A stretch of 7,799 nt of DNA from Caryophanales bacterium (GTDB lineage Bacteria; Bacillota_I; Bacilli_A; RFN20; CAG-826): NCBI GenBank assembly GCA_028726925.1, contig JAQYPI010000116.1, positions 1 through 7,799 on the forward strand. Direction: 5' to 3'. Below are positions 1 through 4,565 of this stretch, one piece after another (the first letter of the stretch is position 1; every line of letters begins with the position of its first letter). The translations under genes were made by a program, and so were the position numbers. The notes under the pieces were generated by a model. It did no database searches, was not told the DNA's origin, and worked only from the letters and a program-made list of their open reading frames with translations.

Positions 1-1
1 C

Positions 2-250
2 CACCGTTTCACGAGCTTCGTGAAGGCGGGGAGCATCTATTCCGTGAAAGTCATCGCCGTCGACGAGGCGAAAGGGGCCGTGCGCGTCTCTCTCAAGCGC
101 ATGCAATCCTCCGATCGCCGCCACGTCTTCGCCCACGAGGCCGTATCCTCCTTCGAGGTCTCCTTCGAGGCCTTGGAAGCGGCCCTCCCCGTCTGGATCG
201 AGGAGGCCAGCCAAACGAAAGGAAACGATTTACATGATCAAAGTCTCTGA
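2..250 (+). CDS. S1-domain RNA-binding protein, C-terminal part (5' end outside window)
   Basis: The frame is open from the first bases and gives 82 residues before TGA. The start, H-R-F-T-S-F-V-K-A-G-S-I-Y-S-V-K-V-I-A-V-D, followed by a G-A-V-R-V-S-L-K strand, matches the last three strands of an S1 (OB-fold) domain: the usual pattern is H.(F/Y)..(I/V)...(L/V)..G..V.VKV..(V/I)D...GR(I/V).LS(I/L)K. A second short segment, F-E-A-L-E-A-A-L-P-V-W-I-E-E-A, resembles the conserved tail of the short GSP13/CvfD-like S1 proteins of Bacilli, which bind RNA and ribosomes and act post-transcriptionally. The gene overlaps pgi by 17 bases, so the two are probably co-transcribed and translationally coupled. 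The family assignment rests on less than half of the protein; the N-terminus and promoter lie outside the window. Confidence 0.75.
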   Translation, partial: HRFTSFVKAGSIYSVKVIAVDEAKGAVRVSLKRMQSSDRRHVFAHEAVSSFEVSFEALEAALPVWIEEASQTKGNDLHDQSL

Positions 251-1511
251 CGCGCATGTCTTGCGCGACGTGTCCTATGCTTCCTACGCCAAGGAAGTCG
301 CCACCATCAACGAGGGCATCCGCTCCCGCAGCCTCGAGGGGTCTGATTACCTCGGCTGGGCGGATTATCCAAACACCTACGACAAAGAGGAATTCGCCCG
401 CATCGAGAAAGCCGCGGCTTACATCCGCGAGAACTTCGAAGTCCTCGTCGTCTGCGGCATCGGAGGTTCTTATCTCGGCGCCCGCGCGGCGATCGACGGG
501 ATCCAGGGCCTTTACCGCAAAGACAAGCTCGAGATCCTCTTCATGGGGCAAACCTTCGCCCCGAGCTACGTCTCCCAAGTCCTCGATTACCTCAAAGACA
601 AGAAATTCGCGATCAACGTCATCTCGAAATCCGGGACCACGACCGAGACCGCGGTCGCCTTCCGCCTCCTAAGCGAATTGCTCAAGAGCCAAATCGGCGC
701 GGAGAACATGAAGAAGGCGATCTTCGCGACCACCGACGCGAGCAAGGGCGCCCTCCTCGAGCTTTGCAAGAAATACGGGTACGAGCGCTTCGTCCTCCCG
801 AGCGACATCGGCGGGCGTTATAGCGTCTTCACCGCGGTCGGCCTCCTTCCGATGGCGGCCGCCGGCATCGACATCGCCGCCTTCATGGACGGGGCGCGCA
901 ACGCGATGCTTTCCTTCGATAGCGACGAGATCAACGAAGCCTACAAATACGGCATTCTGCGCCACGAGCTCTACAAAGCCGGCTACCCGGTCGAGATGTT
1001 CGTCACTTACGAGCCGCGCTTCGTCCAGCTCGGCGAATGGTGGAAGCAACTCTTCGGGGAAAGCGAGGGCAAAGACCATACGGGCCTTCTTCCCGATTCG
1101 GCGACCTTCACGACCGACCTCCACTCCCTCGGGCAATTCATCCAGCAAGGCAGCCCCGTTCTCTTCGAGACCGTCTTAAGCGTCGAATCCCCCGAGCGCG
1201 ACGTCATCATCCCCCACGACGAGGACAACCTCGACGGCCTCAATTACCTCGAGGGCAAGGGCCTCGATTTCGTGGCCAAGAAAGCCCATGACGGCACGGT
1301 CGAAGCCCATGCCGGGGGCAACGTTCCGAACGTCCTTCTCTCCATCGACAAGATGGACGCGTTCACGATGGGCGAGCTCATGATGTTCTTCTGCCGCGCC
1401 TGCGCGCTCTCTTGCTACCTCAACAAAGTCAACCCCTTCAACCAACCGGGGGTCGAGATCTACAAGAAGAACATGTTCCGCCTCCTTGGCAAGCCAGGGT
1501 ACGAAAAATAA
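234..1511 (+). CDS. pgi: Glucose-6-phosphate isomerase
   Basis: A 425-residue cytoplasmic enzyme interconverting glucose-6-phosphate and fructose-6-phosphate in glycolysis and gluconeogenesis. The length fits the short Gram-positive form. Visible landmarks are GIGGSYLGARA (75-85), the sugar-phosphate loop SKSGTTTETA (131-140), GGRYSVFTAVGLLPMA (193-208) and GESEGKDHTG (275-284). By alignment with the animal enzyme, E276 should be the catalytic base, H297 in TTDLHSLG the ring-opening His, and K411 in NQPGVEIYKK the C-terminal active-site Lys, so the enzyme looks intact. The ATG at 234 is supported by AAAGGA at 218-223 with a 10-base spacing. It overlaps the end of the S1-protein gene by 17 bases and is followed at once by an intrinsic terminator, so it closes that operon. 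The identification is very secure. Confidence 0.97.
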   Translation: MIKVSDAHVLRDVSYASYAKEVATINEGIRSRSLEGSDYLGWADYPNTYDKEEFARIEKAAAYIRENFEVLVVCGIGGSYLGARAAIDGIQGLYRKDKLEILFMGQTFAPSYVSQVLDYLKDKKFAINVISKSGTTTETAVAFRLLSELLKSQIGAENMKKAIFATTDASKGALLELCKKYGYERFVLPSDIGGRYSVFTAVGLLPMAAAGIDIAAFMDGARNAMLSFDSDEINEAYKYGILRHELYKAGYPVEMFVTYEPRFVQLGEWWKQLFGESEGKDHTGLLPDSATFTTDLHSLGQFIQQGSPVLFETVLSVESPERDVIIPHDEDNLDGLNYLEGKGLDFVAKKAHDGTVEAHAGGNVPNVLLSIDKMDAFTMGELMMFFCRACALSCYLNKVNPFNQPGVEIYKKNMFRLLGKPGYEK

Positions 1512-1517
1512 GCGATT

Positions 1518-1545
1518 TGCCTCCTTCGCGGGAGGCATTTTGTTT
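1518..1545 (+). terminator. Intrinsic terminator after pgi
   Basis: TGCCTCC (1518-1524) pairs perfectly with GGAGGCA (1531-1537) around a 6-base loop and is followed by TTTTGTTT. It sits 6 bases after the pgi stop codon. Its T-tract overlaps the proposed -35 element of the ferritin promoter. Confidence 0.9.
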
Positions 1546-1572
1546 GCGCGTTCCTTTAGGAAATCCTATGAT
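1544..1572 (+). promoter_or_regulatory. Ferritin promoter with palindromic spacer
   Basis: TTGCGC (1544-1549) and TATGAT (1567-1572) are separated by exactly 17 bases, giving a plausible sigma-A promoter with a good -10 and a half-conserved -35. The spacer holds a small palindrome, TTCCT-TT-AGGAA (1551-1562), where a repressor could compete with RNA polymerase. Transcription should begin near 1579, about 20 bases before the ferritin ATG. The -35 is weak, so the call is moderate. Confidence 0.55.
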
Positions 1573-1599
1573 GAAAGCGCAAAAGAAAGGACAATTCCC

Positions 1600-2109
1600 A
1601 TGGACAAAACCGTTTCCGCGCTCCTCAACGAGCAAATCAACAAAGAATTCTACAGCGCCTACCTTTATCTCGATTTCGCGAACTTCTTCGAGGCGAAGGG
1701 CCTCAATGGCTTCGCGAATTGGTATGAGATCCAGGCCAAGGAAGAAAGCGACCACGCGATGCTCATGTACCGTTACCTCCAGAACAACGGCGAGAAGGTG
1801 ACGCTCGAAGCCATCGCGAAACCCGACAAGGTCCTCGTCAAGATCGAGGACGTCCTCGCGGCCGGCCTCGAGCACGAGCGTTACGTGACTTCCCTCATCC
1901 ACGCGATCTACGCGGCCGCGAAGGACGTGGACGACTTCCGCACGATCCAGTTCCTCGACTGGTTCGTCAAGGAGCAGGGTGAGGAAGAGAAAAACGCCCA
2001 GGACCTCATCACGAAGATGGAACTCTACGGCTCCGATCCCCGCGGGCTTTACCTCCTCAATTCCGAGCTCGCCGCCCGCGTTTACAGCGCTCCGTCCCTC
2101 GTTCTTTGA
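1600..2109 (+). CDS. ftnA: Bacterial ferritin (iron storage)
   Basis: A 169-residue four-helix-bundle, non-heme ferritin, expected to form a 24-subunit cytoplasmic cage that oxidises Fe(II) and stores Fe(III). Aligned with E. coli FtnA, the ferroxidase ligands are all present: E16 (NKEFYSAY), E49 and H52 (KEESDH), E93 (EHERYVT), and Q126 and E129 (KEQGEEEK). The ending L-Y-L-L-N-S-E-L matches the LYFIDKEL ending of FtnA. An in-frame start at 1486 exists but lies in the pgi 3' end and the terminator; the ATG at 1600 has AGAAAGG (1584-1590) with 9-base spacing and gives the normal family length. An upstream ATGATG at 1568-1573 is out of frame. The gene stands alone between its own promoter and a terminator. 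The symbol follows the E. coli name; ftn is equally acceptable. Confidence 0.95.
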   Translation: MDKTVSALLNEQINKEFYSAYLYLDFANFFEAKGLNGFANWYEIQAKEESDHAMLMYRYLQNNGEKVTLEAIAKPDKVLVKIEDVLAAGLEHERYVTSLIHAIYAAAKDVDDFRTIQFLDWFVKEQGEEEKNAQDLITKMELYGSDPRGLYLLNSELAARVYSAPSLVL

Positions 2110-2111
2110 CC

Positions 2112-2137
2112 AAAGGCCTTAAGGGCCTTTTTTCTTT
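2112..2137 (+). terminator. Intrinsic terminator after ferritin
   Basis: AAAGGCC (2112-2118) and GGCCTTT (2124-2130) form a perfect 7-bp stem with a 5-base loop, continuing into TTTCTTT. It begins two bases after the ferritin TGA. Confidence 0.9.
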
Positions 2138-2161
2138 CGTAAAGAAACGCATTTTCCCTTC

Positions 2162-2190
2162 TTGACCGATTGTAGGGGCAATGGTATATT
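2162..2190 (+). promoter_or_regulatory. Strong promoter of the tRNA cluster
   Basis: TTGACC (2162-2167), a 17-base spacer and TATATT (2185-2190) form a near-consensus sigma-A promoter. The predicted start near 2197 leaves a leader of about 19 bases before tRNA-Val. This is the best promoter in the window, as expected for a stable-RNA operon. Confidence 0.85.
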
Positions 2191-2215
2191 TTCAAAGCGC
2201 TTTCGAGCGACCCGC

Positions 2216-2290
2216 GGATGCTTAGCTCAGCGGGAGAGCATCGCCCTTACAAGGCGGGGGTCGCAGGTTCGAAACCTGCAGCATCCACCA
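2216..2290 (+). tRNA. tRNA-Val (anticodon UAC)
   Basis: The cloverleaf is complete: acceptor GGATGCT/AGCATCC, D-arm GCTC/GAGC, anticodon stem TCGCC/GGCGG around loop CTTACAA (anticodon TAC), 5-base variable loop, T-arm GCAGG-TTCGAAA-CCTGC, discriminator A and encoded CCA. It is the first gene of the cluster. Confidence 0.95.
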
Positions 2291-2321
2291 CCTCTTGGGG
2301 TTCGAGGCGCAGTAACGACGT

Positions 2322-2405
2322 GGGCGAATAGCGAAGTGGCCAAACGCGGCTGACTGTAAATCAGCTCCTTCGGGTTCGGTGGTTCAAATCCATCTTCGCC
2401 CACCA
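2322..2405 (+). tRNA. tRNA-Tyr (anticodon GUA)
   Basis: Acceptor GGGCGAA/TTCGCCC, anticodon stem GCTGA/TCAGC around loop CTGTAAA (anticodon GTA), a long class II variable region as expected for bacterial tRNA-Tyr, T-arm GGTGG-TTCAAAT-CCATC, discriminator A and encoded CCA. It lies 31 bases after tRNA-Val. Confidence 0.95.
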
Positions 2406-2411
2406 CCTTCT

Positions 2412-2486
2412 TGGGGTGTAGCCAAGAGGTAAGGCACGAGACTTTGACTCTCGCATGCACTGGTCCGATCCCAGTCACCCCAGCCA
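2412..2486 (+). tRNA. tRNA-Gln (anticodon UUG)
   Basis: Acceptor TGGGGTG/CACCCCA, with the U1-A72 pair typical of tRNA-Gln. Anticodon stem CGAGA/TCTCG around loop CTTTGAC (anticodon TTG), T-arm ACTGG-TCCGATC-CCAGT, discriminator G and encoded CCA. It lies six bases after tRNA-Tyr. Confidence 0.95.
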
Positions 2487-2488
2487 GT

Positions 2489-2563
2489 CCTCCGCTAGCT
2501 CAGTGGTAGAGCACTTGACTTTTAATCAAGGGGTCGTGAGTTCGAGCCTCACGCGGGGGACCA
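2489..2563 (+). tRNA. tRNA-Lys (anticodon UUU)
   Basis: Acceptor CCTCCGC/GCGGGGG (one U-G pair), D-arm GCTC/GAGC, anticodon stem CTTGA/TCAAG around loop CTTTTAA (anticodon TTT), T-arm GTGAG-TTCGAGC-CTCAC, discriminator A and encoded CCA. It lies only two bases after tRNA-Gln, so processing must be precise. Confidence 0.95.
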
Positions 2564-2610
2564 CACCTTACTTCCTCACCCTTCCGCCAAGGGCAAGCAA
2601 TCAACATCTT

Positions 2611-2643
2611 CCCGAAGCGGAAATCGCTTCGGGATTTTCTTTC
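2611..2643 (+). terminator. Terminator-like hairpin inside the tRNA cluster
   Basis: CCCGAAGCG (2611-2619) and CGCTTCGGG (2625-2633) form a perfect 9-bp stem with a 5-base loop, followed by ATTTTCTTTC. The T-tract is broken by A and C, so termination may be partial. tRNA-Leu begins only 7 bases later with no promoter seen between them. It may therefore be a leaky terminator or a processing signal rather than the end of the operon. Confidence 0.7.
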
Positions 2644-2650
2644 CCGGCCC

Positions 2651-2737
2651 GCCGGTTTGGCGAAATGGTAGACGCAAGGGACTTAAAATCCCTCGAGGCA
2701 ATCCCTCATGCCGGTTCGAGTCCGGCAACCGGCACCA
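2651..2737 (+). tRNA. tRNA-Leu (anticodon UAA)
   Basis: Acceptor GCCGGTT/AACCGGC, anticodon stem AGGGA/TCCCT around loop CTTAAAA (anticodon TAA), a long class II variable arm, T-arm GCCGG-TTCGAGT-CCGGC, discriminator A and encoded CCA. It is separated from the four upstream tRNAs by a strong hairpin and appears to depend on read-through from the promoter at 2162. Confidence 0.95.
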
Positions 2738-2751
2738 CTAAAGAAGAAAGT

Positions 2752-2789
2752 GCTTTGATACAGTATGAAATCTGTTTCAAAGCTTTTTT
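2752..2789 (+). terminator. Intrinsic terminator ending the tRNA cluster
   Basis: GCTTTGA (2752-2758) pairs with TCAAAGC (2777-2783). After one T-T mismatch, ACAG (2760-2763) pairs with CTGT (2772-2775). The loop is 8 bases and six T follow. It lies 14 bases after tRNA-Leu. Confidence 0.85.
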
Positions 2790-2892
2790 ATATCTTCATA
2801 TAGGGTTTGAAGTCAGCAAGCGTATTTAAATCGGCGTTCTTTCAAATTCGAACCCGAACCGCCATGATTTCCGTGCCAGAAGGAGGAAAGAC

Positions 2893-2920
2893 GTAAACGT
2901 CGTTGATTAACACCCCGGCG
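2893..2920 (+). repeat. Terminal inverted repeat, distal to tnpA start
   Basis: It begins GTAAACGTCG-T-TGATTAAC and matches the reverse complement of 3262-3289 at 25 of 28 positions; mismatches fall at repeat positions 11, 24 and 26. The match stops exactly at the outer G, which defines the element boundary. Confidence 0.85.
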
Positions 2921-2944
2921 TTTTAAAAGGCCCGTTTTGGCCCT
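2921..2944 (-). terminator. Possible weak terminator of the tnpA-like gene
   Basis: On the minus strand AGGGCC (2944-2939) and GGGCCT (2933-2928) can pair with one central G-G mismatch across AAAAC, followed by TTTTAAAA. It lies about 28 bases after the tnpA-like stop codon, inside the inverted repeat. The stem is short and imperfect. Confidence 0.35.
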
Positions 2945-2971
2945 GGCGGTCGAATCCCGCTTTGGTGGAAA

Positions 2972-3208
2972 TTAGCGGATTCCGAGGTCCATCTCGGACA
3001 TCGCCGCGAACGCGACGGACCTCGGCCTCGCATTCCGCGGCATGCCCTTCACGATGTCGGCGAACTTCCTCCTGGCGTAGGCCCAATCCCTGAGCGAGGA
3101 GTACACAATCCCGTTTTCCCTCGCGTAGCGGTTGATGGGGAGGCCCGATGCCCTGAACTTCTTGACGATCTCCATCCTCTCTCTGTCGGTGTAATGCTTC
3201 TTTGCCAT
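2972..3208 (-). CDS. TnpA-like helix-turn-helix protein of an IS66-type element
   Basis: The protein has 78 residues. Residues 1-46, starting M-A-K-K-H-Y-T-D-R-E-R and including I-V-K-K-F-R-A-S-G-L-P, Y-A-R-E-N-G-I and S-S-L-R-D-W, fit the N-terminal HTH of IS3/IS66 OrfA/TnpA accessory proteins, in which a conserved Trp follows the recognition helix. The tail (47-78) is basic and then hydrophobic, without a recognised domain. No DDE catalytic domain is present, so it cannot transpose DNA alone; it probably binds the inverted repeats. The ATG at 3208 has GGAGGG (minus strand, 3221-3216) with 7-base spacing. The promoter is not clear. It could be inactive baggage or an autonomous DNA-binding protein acting on the element's own ends. 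Confidence 0.7.
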   Translation of the reverse strand: MAKKHYTDRERMEIVKKFRASGLPINRYARENGIVYSSLRDWAYARRKFADIVKGMPRNARPRSVAFAAMSEMDLGIR

Positions 3209-3261
3209 GAAAAATCCCTCCGTGGATGTGCGAAGGGAGTATGGACGAGAACGCGCCTTGG

Positions 3262-3289
3262 CGGCAGGGTGTTAATCAGCGACGTTTAC
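3262..3289 (-). repeat. Terminal inverted repeat, upstream of tnpA start
   Basis: On the minus strand it begins GTAAACGTCG-C-TGATTAAC and is the partner of 2893-2920. It lies 53 bases upstream of the tnpA-like start codon, so a protein binding here could also regulate that gene. Confidence 0.85.
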
Positions 3290-3320
3290 AATAATCCAAT
3301 CAAAAACGAAAAGTTTATCT

Positions 3321-3386
3321 TGCATTTGTCATGCATTTCTTTTGCATTTTTGCAGTTGTAAGTTTGATCGAATGCAAATCATGCAT
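3321..3386. repeat. Phased TGCATTT repeats in a non-coding region
   Basis: TGCATTT occurs at 3321, 3332 and 3343, exactly 11 bp apart, with differing bases between copies. An inverted copy (AATGCAAAT, 3371-3379) and ATGCAT (3381-3386) follow. This looks like a protein-binding array on one face of the helix. The rest of 3290-3520 holds no gene that I can support: only palindromes at 3439-3462 and 3483-3495 and the ribosome binding site of the next gene. Confidence 0.5.
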
Positions 3387-3482
3387 CGTGGCTGGCATGG
3401 GGACTTTTCGTTATCGGGGATGATGAGGGATTCCAATTCGACACTTTCCCCTTTCCGTGTCGTTCCGGGCGTTATCCCAAGA

Positions 3483-3495
3483 CGATAAAGTATCG
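3483..3495. promoter_or_regulatory. Candidate operator palindrome upstream of the membrane protein/TetR unit
   Basis: CGATA-AAG-TATCG is a 5+3+5 palindrome 25 bases upstream of the start codon at 3521. A second inverted repeat, CGACAC (3439-3444) and GTGTCG (3457-3462), lies further upstream. TetR-family repressors usually bind palindromes near their own promoter, so either could be the target of the regulator at 3885. No convincing -35/-10 pair was found here. Confidence 0.3.
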
Positions 3496-3520
3496 GCGTC
3501 CGAAAAGGAGGAAAGAAAAC

Positions 3521-3874
3521 ATGAATACGGATAAAGCTTACGCAGAAAAAGTGGCGCTTGAATACGCCACGAAAGAAACGAGCAAAGTGGTCGCCCTCAA
3601 GAAACTCGACCGGAAAGCCAAAATGGGCGCTCAGATCTTCGGCTATTCCTTTGGCATCGCGACGACCCTTTTGCTCGGGGTCGGGATGTGCTTCTCGCTC
3701 CAGGTCATCGGTAGTGGCGAACTTTGGCAAAACATCCTTGGCTACGTCGTCGGGATCCTCGGGATCATCGGGGTGTCGGTCAACTACTTCATCTATCAAA
3801 AGATCCTGGCCAAAGGCAAGCAAAAATACGGAAGCGACATCATTGCTCTAGCAAACGAGATCGCGAAAGAGTAA
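3521..3874 (+). CDS. Small two-TM membrane protein of unknown function
   Basis: A 117-residue protein that I do not recognise. The first 35 residues are charged and probably helical (KAYAEKVALEYATKETSK). Two hydrophobic stretches, about 38-63 and 71-93, are predicted to span the membrane as a hairpin, joined by the short loop GSGELWQ. The tail (94-117) is charged. With both ends rich in Lys, an N-in/C-in topology is likely. The start at 3521 has an excellent site, AAGGAGG (3505-3511), with 9-base spacing. The TetR regulator starts 10 bases after the stop, so the two are almost certainly co-transcribed and this protein is probably under that regulator's control. There is no signal peptide, and nothing suggests an enzyme. 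Confidence 0.8.
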   Translation: MNTDKAYAEKVALEYATKETSKVVALKKLDRKAKMGAQIFGYSFGIATTLLLGVGMCFSLQVIGSGELWQNILGYVVGILGIIGVSVNYFIYQKILAKGKQKYGSDIIALANEIAKE

Positions 3875-3884
3875 ATCATTCTCG

Positions 3885-4448
3885 ATGAAACCAAGCGAAT
3901 CGAAATACTTTAGCGCGGCGCGCCTCATGGACGAAGCCCTTCTCCAGCTCTTGGAAAAGAAGGACTTCGCCTTCCTTTCGGTGAAGGAGATCTGTCAGAA
4001 GGCCGGGGTGAGCCGTTCGACGTTCTATCTCCATTACGAAACCATCGACGATCTTTTGGATGAAGCCACCGAATGGCTGAATGAGAAATTCGTCGCCTCG
4101 TTTCCCAAGGACGTGGCCCTTTCTCTCCGCGGCAAGATCCTGACGTCGCGGGAATTCCTGCTCCCTTATCTGACTTTCGTGAAGGAAAATAGGCGAGCTT
4201 TTCGACTCGTCTACCAAAAACCGGAGCTTTTCTCCGCGGAGAAGACGTTTCGTAAGATGTACCGGGACGTCTTCGATCCGGCGCTCGATTCGTTCAACGT
4301 CGCCGAGAACGAGAAGGAATACGTCCTCGAGTTCTACGCGAAAGGTTCGCTTGCCATCATCCAGAGATGGGTCGAGAAGGATTGCGAGCCCGACATCGAT
4401 TTCATCGTCGACCTGATTGCCAGGCATACCACCGCAAGCGGGAATTAG
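3885..4448 (+). CDS. TetR/AcrR-family transcriptional regulator
   Basis: A 187-residue protein with a classic TetR N-terminal domain: helix 1 around 8-24 (SKYFSAARLMDEALLQLLEK), and an HTH at 31-51 with the signature L-S-V-K-E-I-C-Q-K-A-G-V-S-R-S-T-F-Y and a following H-Y. The remainder is the helical ligand-binding and dimerisation domain; its end, A-I-I-Q-R-W-V-E-K-D-C-E-P, resembles the TetR_C/DhaS-like C-terminal type common in Firmicutes. The length is normal. The start at 3885 lies 10 bases after the membrane-protein stop, with only a weak AAAGAG upstream, so translation may be coupled. The ligand is unknown. It likely controls its own unit and perhaps the flavoprotein unit downstream, but the terminator at 4478 separates the two transcriptionally. 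Confidence 0.92.
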   Translation: MKPSESKYFSAARLMDEALLQLLEKKDFAFLSVKEICQKAGVSRSTFYLHYETIDDLLDEATEWLNEKFVASFPKDVALSLRGKILTSREFLLPYLTFVKENRRAFRLVYQKPELFSAEKTFRKMYRDVFDPALDSFNVAENEKEYVLEFYAKGSLAIIQRWVEKDCEPDIDFIVDLIARHTTASGN

Positions 4449-4477
4449 GTTCCGTCTTTCGCGTTCCTGACCAATGT

Positions 4478-4504
4478 AGTGGGGATTCCGTTCCCCGCTT
4501 TTTT
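4478..4504 (+). terminator. Intrinsic terminator after the TetR gene
   Basis: AGTGGGGA (4478-4485) pairs with TCCCCGCT (4492-4499), including one T-G pair, around a 6-base loop, and the T-run continues to 4504. It lies 29 bases after the TetR stop. Confidence 0.88.
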
Positions 4505-4527
4505 CTGCCGTGAGAAAAGAGGGACCG

Positions 4528-4536
4528 TGGTAAACT
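4528..4536 (+). promoter_or_regulatory. Extended -10 promoter of the flavoprotein unit
   Basis: TG-G-TAAACT (TG at 4528-4529, -10 at 4531-4536) is an extended -10 element. No good -35 is found at 17 bases (CCGTGA), which is acceptable for this promoter type. The predicted start near 4543 leaves about 23 bases before the ATG, including AAGGAGA (4553-4559). Confidence 0.5.
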
Positions 4537-4565
4537 AGGATCGTTAAGAAAAAAGGAGAACGCGC

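Larger units (their letters stand above)
2893..3289 (-). mobile_element. 397-bp IS66-like mini-element carrying only a tnpA-type gene
   Basis: The element is bounded by 28-bp terminal inverted repeats matching at 25 of 28 positions (2893-2920 and 3262-3289). Both ends read GTAAACGTCG inward; ends beginning GTAA are a known trait of the IS66 family. The only gene inside is a small HTH protein of the TnpA type, read on the minus strand from the right end, which is the order expected for IS66 (left repeat, then tnpA). The tnpB and tnpC genes of a complete element (about 2.5 kb) are absent. The 8-bp flanks, GGAAAGAC and AATAATCC, do not match, so no target duplication is visible. I infer a deletion derivative or a non-autonomous element that would need TnpB/TnpC in trans. 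Confidence 0.65.

Noticed and set aside
669..1148. Minus-strand open frames inside pgi
   Set aside because: They are antisense to a highly conserved enzyme, show no motif and have no ribosome binding site.
2162..2478. Small open frames across the tRNA cluster on both strands
   Set aside because: They run through cloverleaf-forming tRNA genes and are not protein coding.
2848..2872. TTCGAACCC-like stretch resembling a tRNA T-arm
   Set aside because: On neither strand is there a matching 5-bp T-stem, acceptor stem or anticodon arm; it is a chance resemblance. No repeat of the tRNA-Leu 3' end was found that would mark an integration site.
2885..3297. 8-bp target-site duplication flanking the mini-element
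   Set aside because: The flanks GGAAAGAC and AATAATCC do not match, so no duplication can be claimed.
3321..3349. CRISPR array
   Set aside because: The repeated unit is only 7 bases and the spacing 11 bp, far too short for repeats and spacers, and no cas gene is nearby.
3329..3823. Minus-strand frame of 164 codons opposite the two-TM protein
   Set aside because: The plus-strand gene has an AAGGAGG site and two clean TM segments; the antisense frame has neither and extends into the phased repeats.
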